DNA of 64,000 bases, taken from Tipula vernalis. Lineage: Eukaryota; Arthropoda; Insecta; Diptera; Tipulidae. The stretch is taken from NCBI GenBank assembly GCA_958295665.1, contig OY282559.1, positions 262,918,057 to 262,982,056 of the forward strand, read 5' to 3'. The notes beneath the pieces are model-generated. The model was given only the letters and a program-made list of their open reading frames with translations. It did no database searches and had not been told where the DNA came from. Position numbers and translations under genes: made by a program. Shown here one piece after another: positions 10,288 to 22,800 of this stretch (its first letter is position 1; each line of letters starts with the position of its first letter).

Positions 10288-12817
10288 ATTTGTACCTTAC
10301 AAGTACGCTTAGAAATAGAAGTTTTCAACTGAGCGCATTGGTCACAATCTGTAACTCCTACGTGCTGGAAACAGAATTGTACAAATAATGAAAATTTGAT
10401 TATTACAAAACTTTTAAATTTGCTTTAGATTTAAAAGTTTAATTATAAAGCTCTTCGAACTTTTCATTATTTACTAAAAACAGGAAAACGTCTCAAATTG
10501 TAAGACCAATATTTCGAAATCTATTCAAAAATGTATATTTTGTTTGCGATAATTTAAAACTATTTCTTTTTCAGTTACGAACTTTAATATAAATCTTATA
10601 AATTTGATTAGATTCTGAAATTAGTTGATTGTCAATTATAAACGTCACAATTCTAAAAATTCGAAATTTGGAATGGAATTCTGAAATTTTAACATCTTTT
10701 ACCACTTTATTTGAGTTTTCTGTTTCTATTTTTCAACAGAACAAAATCTGAAGTTCGGTATTTTTATCAAAATTTGAATTCTAAATGATTTTGAAATAAA
10801 AAATTTGTGAAAATTATGGAAATTCAGAATTCATTTCGGAAATTCTGAAAATTGAATTTTTTCATTACCAAATTTATAATTTTAATTTGAAAATTTTTCG
10901 AATTGCTGTGGGGTTGATAGTTATATAATTTTAAAAATTTTGAATTCTGAAACATGTATAGAATTTTGAAAATTGAACAAATTTCCAAAAAAAAAAAAAA
11001 ATCTCAAATTTTACCAGATAAGAAGTGATGTTTGCTCTAAAAATACTTCCTAGTCGTTTAAATTATTTAATAAGTTTAATTGCAAATCTCTCCGTATTTA
11101 TTAAAATTAAAAAAATTTCAAAATTCTGGGATCAACCTTTCGAACTTTATTCAAAGTTAGATAAAAAAAAATCTAAAAATTTCTGGATATTTTGAAAATA
11201 TTATTTTTTCTTTACCAGATTTATAATTTTACTTCGAGAATTCTTCGATCGACGAAATTTTTTCAACTATTTCGTTTTCTCGATAATAATTGGATTGTGA
11301 ATTGAATTGAAATCTATACTCGACCAACAAAAAATTCGCTTTAAAATGGTCGAAGTTGTTCTTATTGATATTCTAATGATAAAACTACAAACAACTCTTA
11401 ACAATCAAATGTCAATTAACCCTAGACCACTTAAGAAGAAAGAGCCTTAAACAAAATACTTCTATTTAAGAATGGTCATTTTTTCTAATTTCAATTAACT
11501 GTTTACTTTACGAGAAAGATTGATTGATTGATTGATCAGAATGTACGATCAAGCCTAAGTTAGACTCCCGGATGACGCCGGGCCCTCCCTAAGAAGCCGA
11601 CTGATCTCAATTTTTTAGATAAAAAATAAAAAATACCACGAGCATAAAATCAATCAGTATGCATTTTAGCGTTTTCTAATAACTGATTTATGAGTAATAC
11701 AAATAAAGTACATTATCGTAGCAAATATTTCGGCCATCTCATAAGCCGGTGCAGATTTGATTCACTTCGGCAACAATGCTTCAACACTAATCTCATGGTG
11801 TATTTTGAAGCAGCTTATACCAAGATAAAACACTAATTGTAAATTTATTATCGCTGCTAAAGATCCCTAGTTTTATGTAAACCAATCAGCATAAATAAAA
11901 TATGAAATTATTTTTATATGGAATTATGTGGTTTGCCGCCATATAAATATTTAATCTATAATGATAAAAAATAGCAACAACAAGGGATTTTACATGGAAA
12001 CAAACATATTTACATTTAAACTAAAAAAATCGATAGTCAACAATTTTCCAAATGGAATTATCCAAATAGGACTAGAATATTTAAGCTGACAAGTTATCGC
12101 CATATACTACACATCAAAAACAATTTATCGATTTTCAACATAAGTTCAAGGTTCGCCAAATATTTATAGGATATTTGCCTTCTTCTAAGCTGTTGACATC
12201 GATATTTTTGGGTCAGCACCCGGAATCGTCTACCTATATTGCTGGCAACTATATAATTTGTACATAAAACATATTTTAAATTATGATTTCTAAGAATTTT
12301 TTTAAATCATGGTCTTATAGACAAATTCAAATTTAACAATCTTTAGAAGTAAACATCGCCACATACATATGGCTTTGCAATTTCACCGCCACGAAAAAAA
12401 ATCGGTTGGTTTCATTTTCATGAATAATTCTAGTGTATTCCTTTGTAAAAATGAATAGTGTATATTGTATCATTATAATTTGGTAAACCCATTCCAAAAT
12501 CACCTGTTTATAGTAAAAACAATAACAACCAAACTGTTTAACAATTTTCATTTTCATGGAAAACCAATTTTTTGCTTTGTTTTGCTTTCTAAATTTGTTT
12601 CAAAGAAAAAATTTAGTATTCACGAGTACAATGAAAGTGGAATTTTTCAATTAAAATTCCTTTGTTCTTTTTTTGTTATTTTCCTACTTTTGCTGATTTA
12701 TTTATGGTTACATAATTAAATTTTTAGCAAAAAATTGCGTAACTTTTTTGAAAAATTAGAATTGGAAAATTTTTTAATTTTTATCTCATCGTCTTCTCAT
12801 TTTATATTTACTTACAG
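10288..12817. other. AT-rich region upstream of the first RGK exon seen here, no gene recognised
   Basis: 10390-11290 is very A/T-rich with recurrent AAATTTTGAATTCTGAAA-like phrases, i.e. degenerate low-complexity sequence. A repeated segment at 11521-11600 is listed separately. Short open frames near 12333-12719 are A/T-driven and lack similarity I recognise. The 3' part may be intron of the RGK gene, because the exon at 12818 begins at a splice acceptor. Confidence 0.5.
11521..11600. repeat. Dispersed repeat, copy 1
   Basis: The segment GATTGATTGATT ... TGTACGATCAAGC ... ACTCCCGGATG ... CGCCGGGCCC recurs at 13670-13745 in the same orientation with TGTACGGTCAAGC ... ACTCCCGG ... GCGCCGGGCCC. 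The conserved GC-rich core in AT-rich DNA suggests a shared mobile or functional unit of unknown class. Confidence 0.55.
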
Positions 12818-12925
12818 GGCAAGTGAACGATCTCCATTTGATGGTTCGTGCTGTGGAGGTGGATACGCAACAGTGGATTCGCTACCACCATCCCCGACTG
12901 ACAGTGATCCACCCCCTCCACCCAG
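12818..12925 (+). CDS. RGK-family small GTPase, proline-rich exon
   Basis: The exon has an acceptor TTACTTACAG before 12818 and a donor GTAAGA at 12926. It is 108 bp, entering and leaving in phase 2, and encodes ASERSPFDG, a Cys/Gly patch and TDSDPPPPPR. The split codon AG is completed by the first base of the exon at 22700 to give Arg, followed by YRVVMMGDSGVGKT, so the two exons read as one protein. RGK proteins (Rad, Gem/Kir, Rem; Rgk in Drosophila) have long, poorly conserved N-terminal extensions before the G domain, which fits this Ser/Pro-rich segment. Earlier exons lie outside the window or are not recognisable. Confidence 0.8.
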
Positions 12926-14389
12926 GTAAGAAGTAATTTTAACATTAACATAAGGTAATTTTGACTGAATAAATTAAAATATTTTGGTTTCAATTAATTT
13001 TTAATTGTAAAAGACAACTAAGCTCAAAATTTGTATAAATCAAACCAATATTGAATTATACTAGCTACTCGAATAAATAATTAAACGCTTTTCGAAACGA
13101 ATAATAATAATTAGGGCTGCACGAAATATGATTCTATGCTAATTATTTTTATAACATTTATGTTAAGTTTACAGCGGTGTATGTATTTACTACATGTCCA
13201 CGCAAGAATTAGACCGGGATCCTTAAACATTGTACACTTTCTTAAGTTCGGTGAGAACACTTTCTATTAAAATTTTAAAGTGATCGGACCCCTGGCTAAA
13301 GTTCGCACAAATATTTTGAGAAATGTCGTGTTAATGCCTAAAATAATGGTTGGCTGAGAAAAATTGTTTAAGGGGCAGCAGATTATATAGAATGGTGCTT
13401 TTAATTAAAAATTAAATTCAAAGTGACTCATAATGATGACTTTACAATTCGAGTGCTCACAATAATCTAATTTTATTTTATTTTTTTAAGAATATCATTC
13501 AATACTTTACAAATTTAATTAGCGGTAAGTTAAATGTAAATAATATATTTTACACTTTATGCGGGAAGTGCGCATACTTTTTTGACACTGCAGTTTATTT
13601 CGCCATTTTTGTTTCCTTTATTTTAAAAAGATCCAGTTGTGTGATAAGTGTTTTTCTTTATATTCGCTCTTGATTGATTTTGAGTGTACGGTCAAGCATT
13701 AAGCAGGAACTCCCGGTAATTGAATTTGGCGCCGGGCCCACCGTATACCCTTTTACTTTCTTTTATTCTAATAAAATCAAGTATAATAATCATGAAAATT
13801 TTGGACCTTGAGATTTTTAGTGATGTCCCCTGTGTCCGAAAAAGTGGGTTTCGAAATGGTGTCTGTCTGTCAGTCTGTCAGTCTGTCTTTCGGTGTGTGT
13901 CCTCTCTACAGCCCAGATGGTTTAACCAATCGAACTGAAACTTCAGATTTAAGCTTTTTTGATAAATTTGGAGGTCGCAGTGAAGTTTTCTCTAAATCGG
14001 CTAACCGGAAGTAGCCACTCCCTTAGTCCAGAAAATTTATTTTGCAAATATCTTAAAAAGTATAAGGTTTACAAAAAACTACTTAACATAAAATGTTTCC
14101 AAAAAATTAAAAAAAAAAATTCTCAAAATTCTCTGTTCGTAAAAGAAAGTCGTGTGTTGGCCACACCTCCATTTTTTACATCAACTTGGAAGGATTGGAC
14201 AGGATAGTTAAAATTACTATTCAATGAAACCCTAATCCTAATTAACTTCACATTTTTAATTATTAATTTAAAATCAGCCCCTAACACCATAAAAATAACT
14301 TAAATTAGTCGTCTAAATTGCAAGGACAGCAAATTAATTGCTAAGTCTGTACGGATTATAAATTGTATCATAAATGTTGTATGGGTAAA
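12926..14389 (+). other. RGK gene intron, 5' part
   Basis: Intronic sequence with no gene. It contains the second copy of the dispersed repeat (13670-13745) and a CTGTCAGTCTGTC microsatellite near 13860-13890 followed by a GC-richer tail (CAGCCCAGATGGTTTAACC). Confidence 0.6.
13670..13745. repeat. Dispersed repeat, copy 2
   Basis: Same-orientation copy of 11521-11600, sharing TGATTGATT, TGTACGRTCAAGC, ACTCCCGG and CGCCGGGCCC. The spacing between shared blocks differs slightly. Confidence 0.55.
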
Positions 14390-15233
14390 AGACATCTAAG
14401 TAGCCAGTAGTTAGTAGAAGAAGGACTGCACAAATTTTGTTCGTGTGCAGATTTTATATTAAAGACTTTACGAGAGGAGGATAAGCCTGCTTTCGTAGAA
14501 TTATTAAAATTAAAGTTAGATGGAAAAGCATACGATGTAGTACGATATGTCGATATAAAAACTTTTACCGAACTTAAAAAAATATTAACTGCAGAATTTT
14601 CCGAAAGTCGTTCCATTGGCCATATTCAAATAGAATTGGCTACCATCAAACAAAATAAAGGTGAAGATGTTCGTTCCTACGTAACTCGTGTTGAAACACT
14701 AGTTCATGACTAAAAACGAAGTTTGCATCGTTTCTCAGGGTCAAGCGTCCGCTCCCACAATTCAAGCACTTAATTCACATATTGCACTCCAATCATTGCA
14801 AGAGGGTTTATATCCATCGATCAAAAATATTATCAAGACGTGTTGGTTCACTAAATTATACCAAGCCATTAATCAGGCAAATCAAGAAGAAATGATCATA
14901 AAAAATTTCTCTAGAATATGTACACCCGAAGCATCATTTCAGCAGCGAAATCCTAGTATAAAATTGTGTCAACTATGTCATAAAAACAGACATGAATTGG
15001 ATCAATGTTTTCAAAATCGACAGAATCAGGTGAAATCTGTAAAACCAATTTCAATTAAGAAATGCGTATACTGTAAACGAAGGGATCATCTGATACAAGA
15101 ATGTTACCTAAAGAAGGCAAGTGATGAAAGAAGGGAGAGAAATTCAAATAATAATACAAATCCGTCTACACCGGGAAATGCAAACGGGCCTTTGAGAACG
15201 ATCAAAGATACTCTTTCGAAGGTCCCATCATAA
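14390..15233 (+). pseudogene. Gypsy element 2 gag remnant
   Basis: The capsid-like part (LLKLKLDGKAYDVVRYV, RSIGHIQIELATIKQ) runs from about 14470 to 14705. The rest then continues in a shifted frame (14706-15233). Two knuckles are present: CQLCHKNRHELDQC and CVYCKRRDHLIQEC, both C-x2-C-x4-H-x4-C. The order and the tail (GNANG) parallel Gypsy element 1, so both are the same lineage but clearly diverged. No 5' LTR is seen upstream. Confidence 0.8.
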
Positions 15234-15379
15234 AAGAGTGTTTTCCGACAAATAAAATCAAGAGTGAAGATCCAACTACATTAGAAAATATTATTTATTC
15301 TGTAACCGGCGTTTATAAAACCGATACTAAGAGCCAATACTTATATTTAAACCTCGACATAAGCAAATTCGAAACAATT

Positions 15380-18300
15380 CCATTCCTGGTAGATACTGCT
15401 GCTGAAGTGTCCCTTATCAAAATTGGTTTAGTCGATCACAAAACCAAAATACAAAGGCAAAATAATTGTAAATTAAAAGGTATTCCCTCTGATTTGATTG
15501 AGATTATAGGCGAATGTCAAGCAAAGCTAATCCTTCCTAATGGCAATAAATTGGATATCAAACTTCAAGTCGTACCTGTTTCCTTCCCAATCATTTGTTC
15601 AGGTATAATAGACTTAAAGTTTTTCAATACTTTCAAATGCAATATTGATTTTTTTAGACGAGTTGTTGATATTCCATTGAAGAATTCGTTAATATCATTA
15701 AGTTTACGTCCTGAGCTTGAATTGAATTGTTCTCATTCTGTCAAAATATAGTATGACCCCGTACAGAAAAAGTAATGACGATTAAAATTAATGCTGTTGA
15801 TGACTCAGAATTTGTCTGTCTCTCTCAAGAAGTAGCACCTTCAGTTTTTATTTCAAATTCTATTCAAAAAGTTAGAAATTATTCAATACCAATCTCTATT
15901 GTAAATACTATATATCAGAAAACGAAATAATTTTGAATAATTTAAATATTAAAGTTGAACCTCCAAATAACTACAACATTTACCAAGTTAAAACATGGAA
16001 TGATGAAATTGATAATAGATTCAGTCAATCTTAAATATTTAAACACTGAAGAGTATAATACTCTGAATGCCATTATTCAGCAATATAATGATATTTTTCA
16101 TCTTGATGGTGATGTGTTGACATCTACAAGTGACACTACCCATCATACACTTCCCAACGATGTACCTATTCATGTACGACAATATCGGCAACCTCATTCA
16201 ACAAAAATGGAAATAAAAAATCAAATAAATCAAATGGTCGAAGAAAAAATAATTGAGAATAGTGTTAGTCCTTGGATTTTTCCATTACTTGTCGTTCCAA
16301 AAAAATCAACCAGTGATCAAAAGAGATGGCGTGTAGTGGTTGATTACCGCAAACTTAATAACATAACTATTGACGACGTCTTTCCGTTACCCAATATAGC
16401 GGATATTTTGGATAAACTTGGAAGTGCCCAATATTTCTCATCTATCGACTTATACAGCGGATACCACCAAATAAACCTTGAGAAGTCTGATAGACCGAAA
16501 ACTACATTTAGTACTGACGAGGGACACTATCAATTCATAAGAATGCCCTTTGGACTTAAAGGTGCCCCGTCCACGTTCCAACGGATAATAAACAATGTGC
16601 TTAGTGGGCTAAACAATGTTAAATGTTTAGTTTATTTAGATGACATTGTCATATTTGGATCCTCACTTACGGAACATAATAAAAGGCTTGTAGAAGTCTT
16701 TGATCGTTTACTGAAATTCGAATTAATGCTAAACCCAGGAAAATGTCAATTCCTCAGACAAGAAATTATGTACCTCAGACATGTGGTTACATCCAATGGT
16801 ATCAAGCCAGATGAGAATAAAACCTTAGCTGCATAAAACTTTCCAATACCACAAAATACAACCGAAATTAAGTCTTTCTTAGGTTTGGTAGGCTATTATC
16901 GTAGATTTATTTCAAATTATTAAAGAAAAATCAAAAATTCGTGTGGAACGCGTTATGTCAAGACTCTTTTAACAAACTTAAAACAGCAATTATTAGGCCT
17001 CCGATACTACAAATGCCAAAATTTTCCAAACCCTTCATTTTAACTTGTGACGCTAGTAATGTTGCTGTCGGGTCCGTGTTGTCACAATTGATTAATTCGC
17101 ATAATTTCCCCATTGCTTACGCAAGCGTCAATAAACCCGAACAAAATTATTCGACAATTGAAAAGGAATTATTGGCTATTATGTGGTCAGTGAATCATTT
17201 TCGACCATATTTATATGGGAATAAATTTTCAATTGTAGCGGACCGTAAACCGCTTATTTGGTTATGTAATTTAAAAAATCCTTCATCACGTTTAATGCGA
17301 TGGAAAATCCGACTCGACTATTATGATTATACCATTATACATAAACCAGGATTACAGAATAGAAACGCTGACTGTTTGAGTAGAATCGCAGCTAACGAAA
17401 ATTCTGAAATTCCATTTGAATGCAACGTGGTCACTCGGAAACAATCTCGTAAATTAAACCAAAAAAAGTCCACAGTTGACCAAAATACTACTGGATTAAA
17501 TTTAAATACCAATATTAATAAAAATACTGAAGAGAATAGATCTACAGCGTCGCTAAGTCATAACGCAACTCAATCTATGGAACTAAATCAACTATTCGAT
17601 CTACCTTCTGAGACTTTCGTTCTTCAAATTAATAATTCAAATCATCTACATAGTGCTTCTTCAAATAAAGTTAACGACATGGATAATCTTGCGGAAGATA
17701 GGATCCATTTTGAAAAGGCTGAACCTATAAAATATTTAAATGATGCAGCAGAAATTAACCAACTTATTATCGAATTCCACACGTCATCTCTTGGAGGTCA
17801 TCAAGGAACATATAGTCGCCTTAAAAATAATTTTGTCTTCCCTAACCTGTATTCGACCATTAAGAACTTCATATCTTTTTGCAAGCAATGCCAGAAAAAT
17901 AAACACTCTAGACTAACGAAAGAACCTATGAGAATTACAACTACATCTACCCGATCGTTCGAAAAAATATTTCTAGAGATTGTTGGCCCAATGGCCTCGT
18001 CTCACAATAATAATCGTTACATACTCACTATGCAAGATGACCTATCGAAATATTCCATTGCAAAAGCAATCCCTAATCAAGAGGCGGAAAAAATAGCAAA
18101 ATGTTTCGTGGAAAATTGTATTTGTATTTACGGCATTTTTAGCGAAATTTTAAGCGACCACCGTGCAAACTTCATGAGTACCATATTTTCTAAAGTTTGC
18201 AAACTTCTTAAAATAAAAAAAAATGTGCACAACTGCTTATCACCCGCAGAGTAATGATTCTCTTGAAAGGTTCCACAAAATGTTAGGTGAATATTTAAGA

Positions 18301-18750
18301 ACGTTTTCTCAAAGTGATCCTTTGAACTGGGATACGTGGCTCCCTTATTTTACGTTTTCCTACAACTCAACACCGCATAGTTCTACTTGTCTAATGCCAT
18401 TCGAGTTAGTTTATGGAACGAAACCAAATATACCAGTTTCACTTACCAAAGATGTCGACCCTAAGTACAACTACGAAGATTATTGCGATGATTTAAAATA
18501 CAGATTGCAAAACTCTTTTTCAATAGCCAGGAAAAACTTATTAAGATCGAAAGAATCTTCCAAGAATTATTATGATCGTTCGTTAAATCCCGAAAATTTC
18601 AACAGAGGTGATATGGTACATCTTAAAAACGAAGCACGAACAAATAAACTATCTCCATTATGGCTAGGACCATATACGCGATACAAGATGTTTTGTCAGA
18701 TGAAAATTCTGTAATTAAAGTCGGTCGTGGGGAAGTTTATATTTCCTAGA
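15380..18750 (+). pseudogene. Gypsy element 2 pol remnant
   Basis: Domains in order are the protease (FLVDTAAEVS, with Ala where element 1 has Gly after DT), the RT (15955-16836, VVVDYRKLNN, FGLKGAPSTFQR, CLVYLDDIVIF), RNase H (16941 on, TCDASNVAVGSVL, TIEKELLAIMW) and the integrase (CKQCQK finger, EIVGP, LSDHRANF, then E in DSLERFHK in another frame from 18223). Stops or frameshifts occur near 15750, 15930, 16834, 16920 and 18230. In the integrase, the first catalytic Asp (DIVGP in element 1) reads as Glu here. It ends near the GPY region at about 18750, where LINE sequence begins, so its 3' LTR is gone. It lies inside the RGK intron. Confidence 0.88.
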
Positions 18751-18804
18751 GAAGAGAACCAATTCGGTTTTGTGTGGGTTCACATTCAATCCACAGCCAT
18801 TGGC

Positions 18805-19062
18805 CTATAATGAAAGAGTGCCCAGGGCATTTTGCATAAGCTCACTAAGGGTGCCGGGATGTTTACCACGGACACCAATAGCAACATCATCCGCATAGGC
18901 AACCACCTTGAAGCCACCGTCCTCCAGTCTCAGCAACAGGTCATTTTTGACCAAGTTCCAAAGTAGAGGGGACAGTATGCCACCCTGTGGCGTACCTCTG
19001 CTAGCAAATCTTCTGAGGAAGGATTCCCCAAAACTAGCATTTATGATCTTGCCTCTTAGCAT
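18805..19062 (-). pseudogene. LINE ORF2: RT catalytic core fragment
   Basis: An 85-codon open stretch contains RRFASRGTPQGGILSPLLW and VVAYADDVAIG, i.e. RT motifs B and C with the catalytic Asp pair. Upstream RT sequence (19333-19063) is broken by stops. The segment ends in LSELMQNALGTLSL followed by a stop, and traces of the post-RT part (NVNPHKTELVLF) persist to about 18750. Confidence 0.85.
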
Positions 19063-19333
19063 CTAATCTATCCAGTCCTTGAGTGATTTATCCACTCCCG
19101 GATCTGAAAGTGCCCGAGTTATAGCCCCTGGCAGCACATTGTTAAAGGTCCCCTCAATAGATTTTTCAATGAAATATACAAGAGAATGAAGAGCAGTCTC
19201 TACAGATCTCTAGGCAGCTAGACAGCTTTTCCGATACAATCGTTCCTCTAATATGAGCTTCTATTTGTATTTCCAGTGTTTTAAAAAGGAAAAAAGACAA
19301 GTTAATCGATCTAAGGTCTTTGGGATTGCAGTG

Positions 19334-20515
19334 TCAGCGTTTTCCCGCCTTAGGTATGAAAACAACCTTCATTTCTGTCCATTTACTAAGAATGTGACAT
19401 AGTTCTAGGCTGTCTTTGAAAATTACCTCTAACCAGGAAATTATTAGATCCGTAGTTTGTTGAATATCCGCAGGGATAATACCATCGAGTCCAGGCGACT
19501 TATATGGTTTAAAACTGTTTATCTCCCACAGGATCTTTTTTCTGCTAATAATTTGGCCTATGAGGCTACTTGCCCTTTTACCTACTGATGTGCTAGGTAC
19601 AGATTCGGAACAAACAGGAAAATGAGTCTCCATCAGAAGTTCCAGCGATTCCGCACTATTAGTGGTCCATATCCCATCCGGCCGTTGAAGATAACTTGGG
19701 ATGGAAGGATCAGTTGCTAGTACTTTGCGTAGCCTAGACATCTCCGAAGACTCCTGAATTTTGCCACAGTATAGTCTCCAAGAGCTATTCTTGGCACTTC
19801 TCAATTGATATTTGTAAATTTTGAGGACTTCCTTATAGGAGTCCTAGTCTACAGCAGATTTTGTTTTCCATGCTGTTTTTTTTAAGAGTCTTTTGCATTT
19901 TCGACGTATTTATTGAATCTTCTTGGACCACCAGGGTGGCCGAGATTTACCCCTAGGTCTACTAAGGGGACTAGAGTCCAGTATCGTTTCATTAAAAGCG
20001 CTGGACAACTCGTCTCGTATCCCAGTTAGTTTTCCTCCTGTTTCTGTAGATTGGACTTTTTGGAGAAGTCAAGTCCATCTCAAATTGAAGATAACAATGA
20101 TCAGGAAAGAAGTGGTCCTCCGACACTCTCCAGCCTAATAAACTTATCGCCAGAAAGCTTGAGACAAGAGTAATATCCAATACTTCCTATCTATTACTAA
20201 TTATAAAGGTCGGCTTATTGCCTATGTTACATATAAGCCAGTTAAGCTGATACTAGCCAGAGGTTTCGTTTATCGAAATTTGATAACAGAAAACAACTTA
20301 TGGTATTATTAATGAGAATGCACGACCGAACCTTACCTTTTTTTCGCATGCTTTAATCTGTAATAGGGAGTCTTGAGCCCAAGCACCCGGTCTTCAGTGA
20401 TCCATGGTTCCTGGATCAAGATGACATCTGTCGCTTTTTTCCCAATTTTTAAAATTAGAGCAGCTGATGCTGCCTTAGAGAGGTAAAGGTTGACTTGAAG
20501 AAATGTCAGTGTCAT
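19334..20515 (-). pseudogene. LINE ORF2: endonuclease and RT N-terminal part
   Basis: At 20515 the protein starts LTFLQVNLYLSKAA and continues to VILIQEPWI, the start of an endonuclease/exonuclease/phosphatase domain. After a gap without an open frame, 20180-19992 gives LDITLVS-like and SEDHFFPDHCYL, the end of this domain with the expected His-containing motif. Then 19804-19334 gives PYKSPGLDGI and KVVFIPKAGKR, the RT entry motifs. The central endonuclease residues are absent, so cleavage activity is not expected. Confidence 0.75.
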
Positions 20516-20517
20516 CT

Positions 20518-21622
20518 CTACAGCCTCTTCTCTACCACAGTAATATCAGAGTCATCCCTTGATGATAAGCCCTCTGAGAGCCTCTTTAAAGATTCCATGG
20601 ACGTAGACATCTCCGTGTCCGTGGAGAGAGTTTCCGCTTGGCTGGCTACCTCCGCGCACGCAGATGAGCTATCAAGCACCGCGGTATTTTCTGAAGATGA
20701 CTTCGGAGCCTCCGGCTTGTCCGCGTCCTTCTTGTACACCTTGAGTGTGACTGCACTGAAACCATAGTTGATTAAACCGTTGGTTTTTTCCAGTGCAGTC
20801 AATGACTCCCTGTTTAAGATGATAACTGCTGACCTATAGTTAGCCTTTGCCTCCTCGAGCTTAGCTACTTTCCAGTTGTGCGTTGGCAACTCCGGATTGC
20901 CAACCTGCAACAACTGGAGTATCACCTTCGGATCACTAGGCTCCGAAGAGATGTACACCCTAGCTCTTGATCTGCTGGGGATCTCCTCTCTATCAATCAC
21001 AATAAGGCTGGCTCCGGGCCATACCACGCCAAGTCCTCCCATTGCCTTCTTATAAAGCAGCAGGGACCTCTGTTCTGCACAGGCAGTCAGTTTCATGTGA
21101 TTCCTGTGCCAGCCCGCGTCCCGACAAGTCGGAGCAGGTCCTGGATTTTCCGACAGGACTTTCAGGTAGGTGGTGGCTAACCCCCTTCCACCTTCCCCCA
21201 ATTGGGGGCGTGATACTGCCATCCTCTTGAGATTTGTCAATAACTGCCACAACCAGCTTATCCAAGGGACCTCGTTAAAAGGCCTCATAGCGGAAGCATG
21301 AAGTTTTGTTCGCTTTGCGATCTTAGGACTTTCCTCCTGAGATCTATTTCTTTTAAGCTGTGAGGGCCTTCCGACTTTTTCTCGGTGACTTTTTTTGCCC
21401 ACGCAAGCATGGCTTTGTCCATATCCGTTCTGTCTTCTGGCGTAGTATTATAGATTGGTTTTGAGGAACCAGCATCGTTCGTGCTTTGGTTCCGCTTTTT
21501 TTCGCATTTGTATACTCAGATTTGGTGACCCGACTGGAAGGACCAGCTTCGCTTGAGCTTATGTCCCGTTGTTTATTTGTAGACTTAGAGTTAGGCCTAC
21601 AGACCCGAGTCTTGTTGTCCAC
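20518..21622 (-). pseudogene. LINE ORF1 protein (DUF4780-like), one frameshift
   Basis: The N-terminal part (21622-21353) is basic and Ser/Lys-rich. The main part (21402-20518, 294 codons) is in another frame that overlaps it, so one frameshift separates them. The body has a conserved block WPGASLIVID, RSRARVYISS and LNRESLTALEKTNGLINYGFS, which I recognise as the DUF4780-type region found in ORF1 of LOA-like LINEs; this is a recalled similarity. The tail is acidic and Ser-rich. ORF1 proteins bind the element RNA. The 1-2304 element retains only the central block. Confidence 0.75.
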
Positions 21623-21930
21623 ATTTTCCGGATTTTTTAGAGAGCCGAACTCTTTTTATTGTTTTTTGTTGGCCCGGTACGATTAACACCTTAACCCAAC
21701 CTAGCGATTTGTTTAAGGTTGACTCCTTTAGCGCCGCGTTTTAGCCTAGAAGCCAAAGAATCAGCAATCTAGTTACCAGCGGTCACCACGTGGAGGTAAC
21801 ACGAGCACTTGTGGAAGTTGCAAGTTACTGAGCTGACCGCAAGTGCCAACTTGAATCCCTCGAGCAACTTCACACCTGACCAACAACCAAAAATGTAACT
21901 CAATTTAAATACTGAGCAAACGGCAGCCAT

Positions 21931-22699
21931 CTATCTGCATTGGTTTCTCAGGCCCATAGAACAGGCTTGAAATAAGTCAATAGATACCTACACATAAAGG
22001 TTTTCACATAATACTTTTGCTAGTTGAGCGTGAACTCGCCCGATGCTTTTTTTCTATATAACGAAGTGAAGGCTGTTACTGTCAATGATCATCGCTAAAG
22101 AGACAATGTGATACTACGTGACTTTTTATCTCAATAAGTGGACGAACTTAATTTCGAAGGCCTTTAATTTGATCAGAACCTCAAGTGCCACATGCTACAC
22201 AGCCAGTCAAACAATGACCATTGATGCATCAAATGTTTCGTGGAAGTGTCATATCGACATTCAGCGATATTGGCCACTTAGATAGCCCGATTTGACACCA
22301 CCCAAAAGTTTTAATGTCCCTTACTTTATAAGTAATGTATAATTTATTCGTTAATGCGTAGTTTTACTCATACATTCACACAATTGGTTGTTTTTGTGAT
22401 TTTTGGAAAGGAAGAAATTCACATTCATAATCATAAATAAAACAGTTTGTTAGTTATTTTCCAAAAAAATAGAATATATTTCACTCCGCCAGTAAAATAA
22501 AATGAGAAAGCATCCAATAACAATTTATAAACCTTCAAAAGCAAACAAATTTTAGACACCAATCAAACATACTGAATTCCGGAATTTGAGAAAAAACTAA
22601 AAATGAATTGAGCAAATCGAATTAAATAAACATCAAATCATTTAAATAATACTTTTAAAATTTTCAATCTTTGTATTAACCAACCAATTTCATTTACAG
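21931..22699 (+). other. RGK gene intron, 3' part
   Basis: AT-rich intronic DNA with no gene or repeat that I can name. It ends in the polypyrimidine-poor acceptor TTTCATTTACAG at 22699. Confidence 0.6.
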
Positions 22700-22800
22700 A
22701 TATCGTGTCGTCATGATGGGCGATTCCGGCGTCGGCAAAACAGCACTAGTATCACAATTTATGACATCAGAATATATGCATACGTATGATGCGAGCCTAG
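22700..22800 (+). CDS. RGK-family small GTPase, P-loop exon
   Basis: The exon encodes YRVVMMGDSGVGKT, ALVSQFMTSEYM and HTYDASL, ending with the first base of the next codon before the donor GTGAGT at 22801. GDSGVGKT is the G1/P-loop that binds nucleotide phosphates. The SQFMTSEYMxxYDASL stretch is the hallmark of RGK GTPases (Rad/Gem/Rem, insect Rgk), which regulate voltage-gated calcium channels and the cytoskeleton. It joins in frame to 12818-12925. The remaining G-domain exons are not in the window on this strand, so only about 70 residues of the protein are represented. The P-loop exon is intact and has no stop, so the gene appears functional here. Confidence 0.9.

Larger units (their letters stand above)
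18750..21930 (-). mobile_element. LOA/I-like LINE, 3'-truncated, with internal deletion
   Basis: Read on the minus strand: a 5' leader (about 21930-21623), ORF1 (21622-20518), ORF2 endonuclease start (20515-20333), endonuclease end (20180-19992), the RT N-terminal half (19804-19334) and the RT core (19062-18805, GTPQGG, AYADDVAIG). The element stops at about 18750, soon after the RT core (NVNPHKTEL), exactly where the Gypsy 2 remnant ends. The middle of the endonuclease and part of the RT between 19334 and 19062 are damaged. It belongs to the same family as 1-2304. It sits in the RGK intron in opposite orientation to the gene. Confidence 0.88.
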
